Shown here in pieces: positions 63,158 to 64,000 of a stretch of 64,000 nucleotides of DNA (its first letter is position 1; each line of letters opens with the position of its first letter). The stretch is from the NCBI GenBank assembly GCA_964019135.1, contig OZ025256.1:21955911-22019910 (forward strand). The letters run 5' to 3'. The stretch comes from Arenicola marina. Taxonomy: Eukaryota > Annelida > Polychaeta > Arenicolidae. A model generated the notes under the pieces. It worked only from the letters and a program-made list of their open reading frames with translations, did no database searches and was not told the DNA's origin. Position numbers and translations under genes: made by a program.

Positions 63158-63321
63158 CAATGAGGGAATACTATTATAAACATGGTATAGGGCCAGAACA
63201 TGGCAAGAGTGGTACAAGTAACATGAAGTCTCTACCAGCAATATTAAGGGCGCTGTGGCTATTTACAGGAGACCCTATGTTATGTAAATTTTCGATTTTG
63301 CCCATGTTTTAAGCCGTGTGA
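63158..63321. repeat. 164-bp direct repeat, copy 2
   Basis: Copy of 62409-62572 with a handful of differences (for example one extra G near the start, and loss of bases in the GGGGACCCC stretch). Confidence 0.85.
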
Positions 63322-63579
63322 CACTCCAAAATGACTGAAAATATGTGTTGTTGATCTGAGGGAATAAAAAAACCGTAATTTTGAGGGTAACGCAGTTATC
63401 TTTTCATGTTTTGGATAGAACACTGTCTTTTCATATTCCCATTCGGAAAATATGAGGTTTGATGAAAGATGAAAAGTAAAAGAATCAAATTTTGTCACTG
63501 AAAATTGTCCAAAGAAAGTCAATTTTGTTAATGGAAAATGCGTTATGGTAGATACCTGTGTGACATATTGGTGCCATAA

Positions 63580-63660
63580 AGCGCCCGTTGACGTGGGCTG
63601 GCCCAGTAGTGCAATCGACACTAGCCGAACACGCCACCTACTAGACCACGGGGCGACCCC
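63580..63660 (-). mobile_element. possible tRNA-related SINE head, degenerate
   Basis: Minus strand GGGGTCGCCCCGTGGTCTAG, TAGGTGGCGTG resembles a tRNA 5' half (box A-like TGGTCTAGTAGG). The expected box B is only weakly present (TGTCGATTGCA). It is not a complete cloverleaf. No tail or target-site duplication seen. Confidence 0.3.
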
Positions 63661-64000
63661 CGTTCCGCAGCGAGAAATGGGAATCTGCAGTCCAGGACGC
63701 AGATGAAATTAAGCTTAGAACTTACTCGTAATAAATTAACATTTAAAGTGTCTTTAGCTGGCTCAGTAGGCTGATTTGTGACTACACATGATAATTCAAT
63801 GAATGATAACGTTAATGCGCGCCCAAGAAAAAAATACTAACGATAATCTGCAATGATAATAATAATATAATTATTTGTTCACGGGCGTGGTCAGAGAGGC
63901 ATGTACCAGGGCTAGGTTCCGGACACCTCACCGCTTCCTTGGATCCGCCCTGTTGTGATAGGTATACAGCTTCGATGTGACATTGATAAAACAGAATGTG
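63661..64000. other. non-coding window end
   Basis: No feature recognised. Confidence 0.4.

Noticed and set aside
62409-63321. A small LTR-type element bounded by the 164-bp direct repeats
   Set aside because: Ends are not TG...CA, and there is no primer-binding-like site or internal coding sequence; a plain dispersed repeat is simpler.

Overview
The window is eukaryotic nuclear DNA from an invertebrate animal. Intron-exon structure with consensus GT/AG sites, long intergenic stretches, many kinds of animal transposon (Jockey/I-type, L1/Tx1-type and CR1/L2-type LINEs, piggyBac, EnSpm/CACTA, ISL2EU, a tRNA-derived SINE, MITEs), a BTB/POZ protein, an EGF-like exon and a P2X7-tail-like exon all point that way. 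I cannot name the species; a lophotrochozoan, chelicerate or other marine invertebrate would fit. Nothing bacterial, organellar or rRNA-like was seen.

Left part (1-15 kb). Mostly non-coding and AT-rich. It holds a candidate terminal exon (513-604, minus), two MITE-like elements with clear target-site duplications (2222-2670 with about 190-bp inverted repeats and a 9-bp duplication; 2893-3207 with 15-bp inverted repeats and a 5-bp duplication), and a minus-strand gene of at least two exons (9354-9562 and 7705-7962). That gene encodes a cysteine-rich domain like the intracellular tail of P2X7 receptors, and has a CpG-rich start with a perfect CRE palindrome.

Middle part (15-48 kb). This is a transposon graveyard. 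It contains an ISL2EU relic (YqaJ nuclease plus DDE transposase), an acidic repeat protein relic, an EGF-like exon at 20010-20144, and a segmental duplication of about 2.7 kb (23.76-26.53 kb and 26.87-29.45 kb) carrying 41-bp tandem repeats and paralogous exon-like pieces. Further on are Ty3/Gypsy fossil fragments, a CACTA transposase relic, a CRE cluster, a CR1/L2-like LINE tail, and a 1.2-kb inverted-repeat element built around a triplicated 177-bp unit. A near-full-length Jockey/I-type LINE (36.4-42.2 kb) follows, then an L1/Tx1-type LINE tail and a piggyBac transposase. At least six more copies of the Jockey/I-type 3' tail lie scattered from 16.4 to 30.4 kb.

Right part (48-64 kb). The most interesting locus is a plus-strand gene at 48823-54830. 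Three exons with matching splice phases would encode a C2HC-finger-like N-terminus, a BTB domain, a basic nuclear-localisation stretch, five 29-residue repeats, two 44-residue repeats and then exactly 56 copies of an 11-residue repeat. Beyond it lie a SINE with a perfect 12-bp target-site duplication, several short satellites, a foldback element made of a GC-rich tandem repeat (60.83-61.35 kb), and a 164-bp direct repeat pair.
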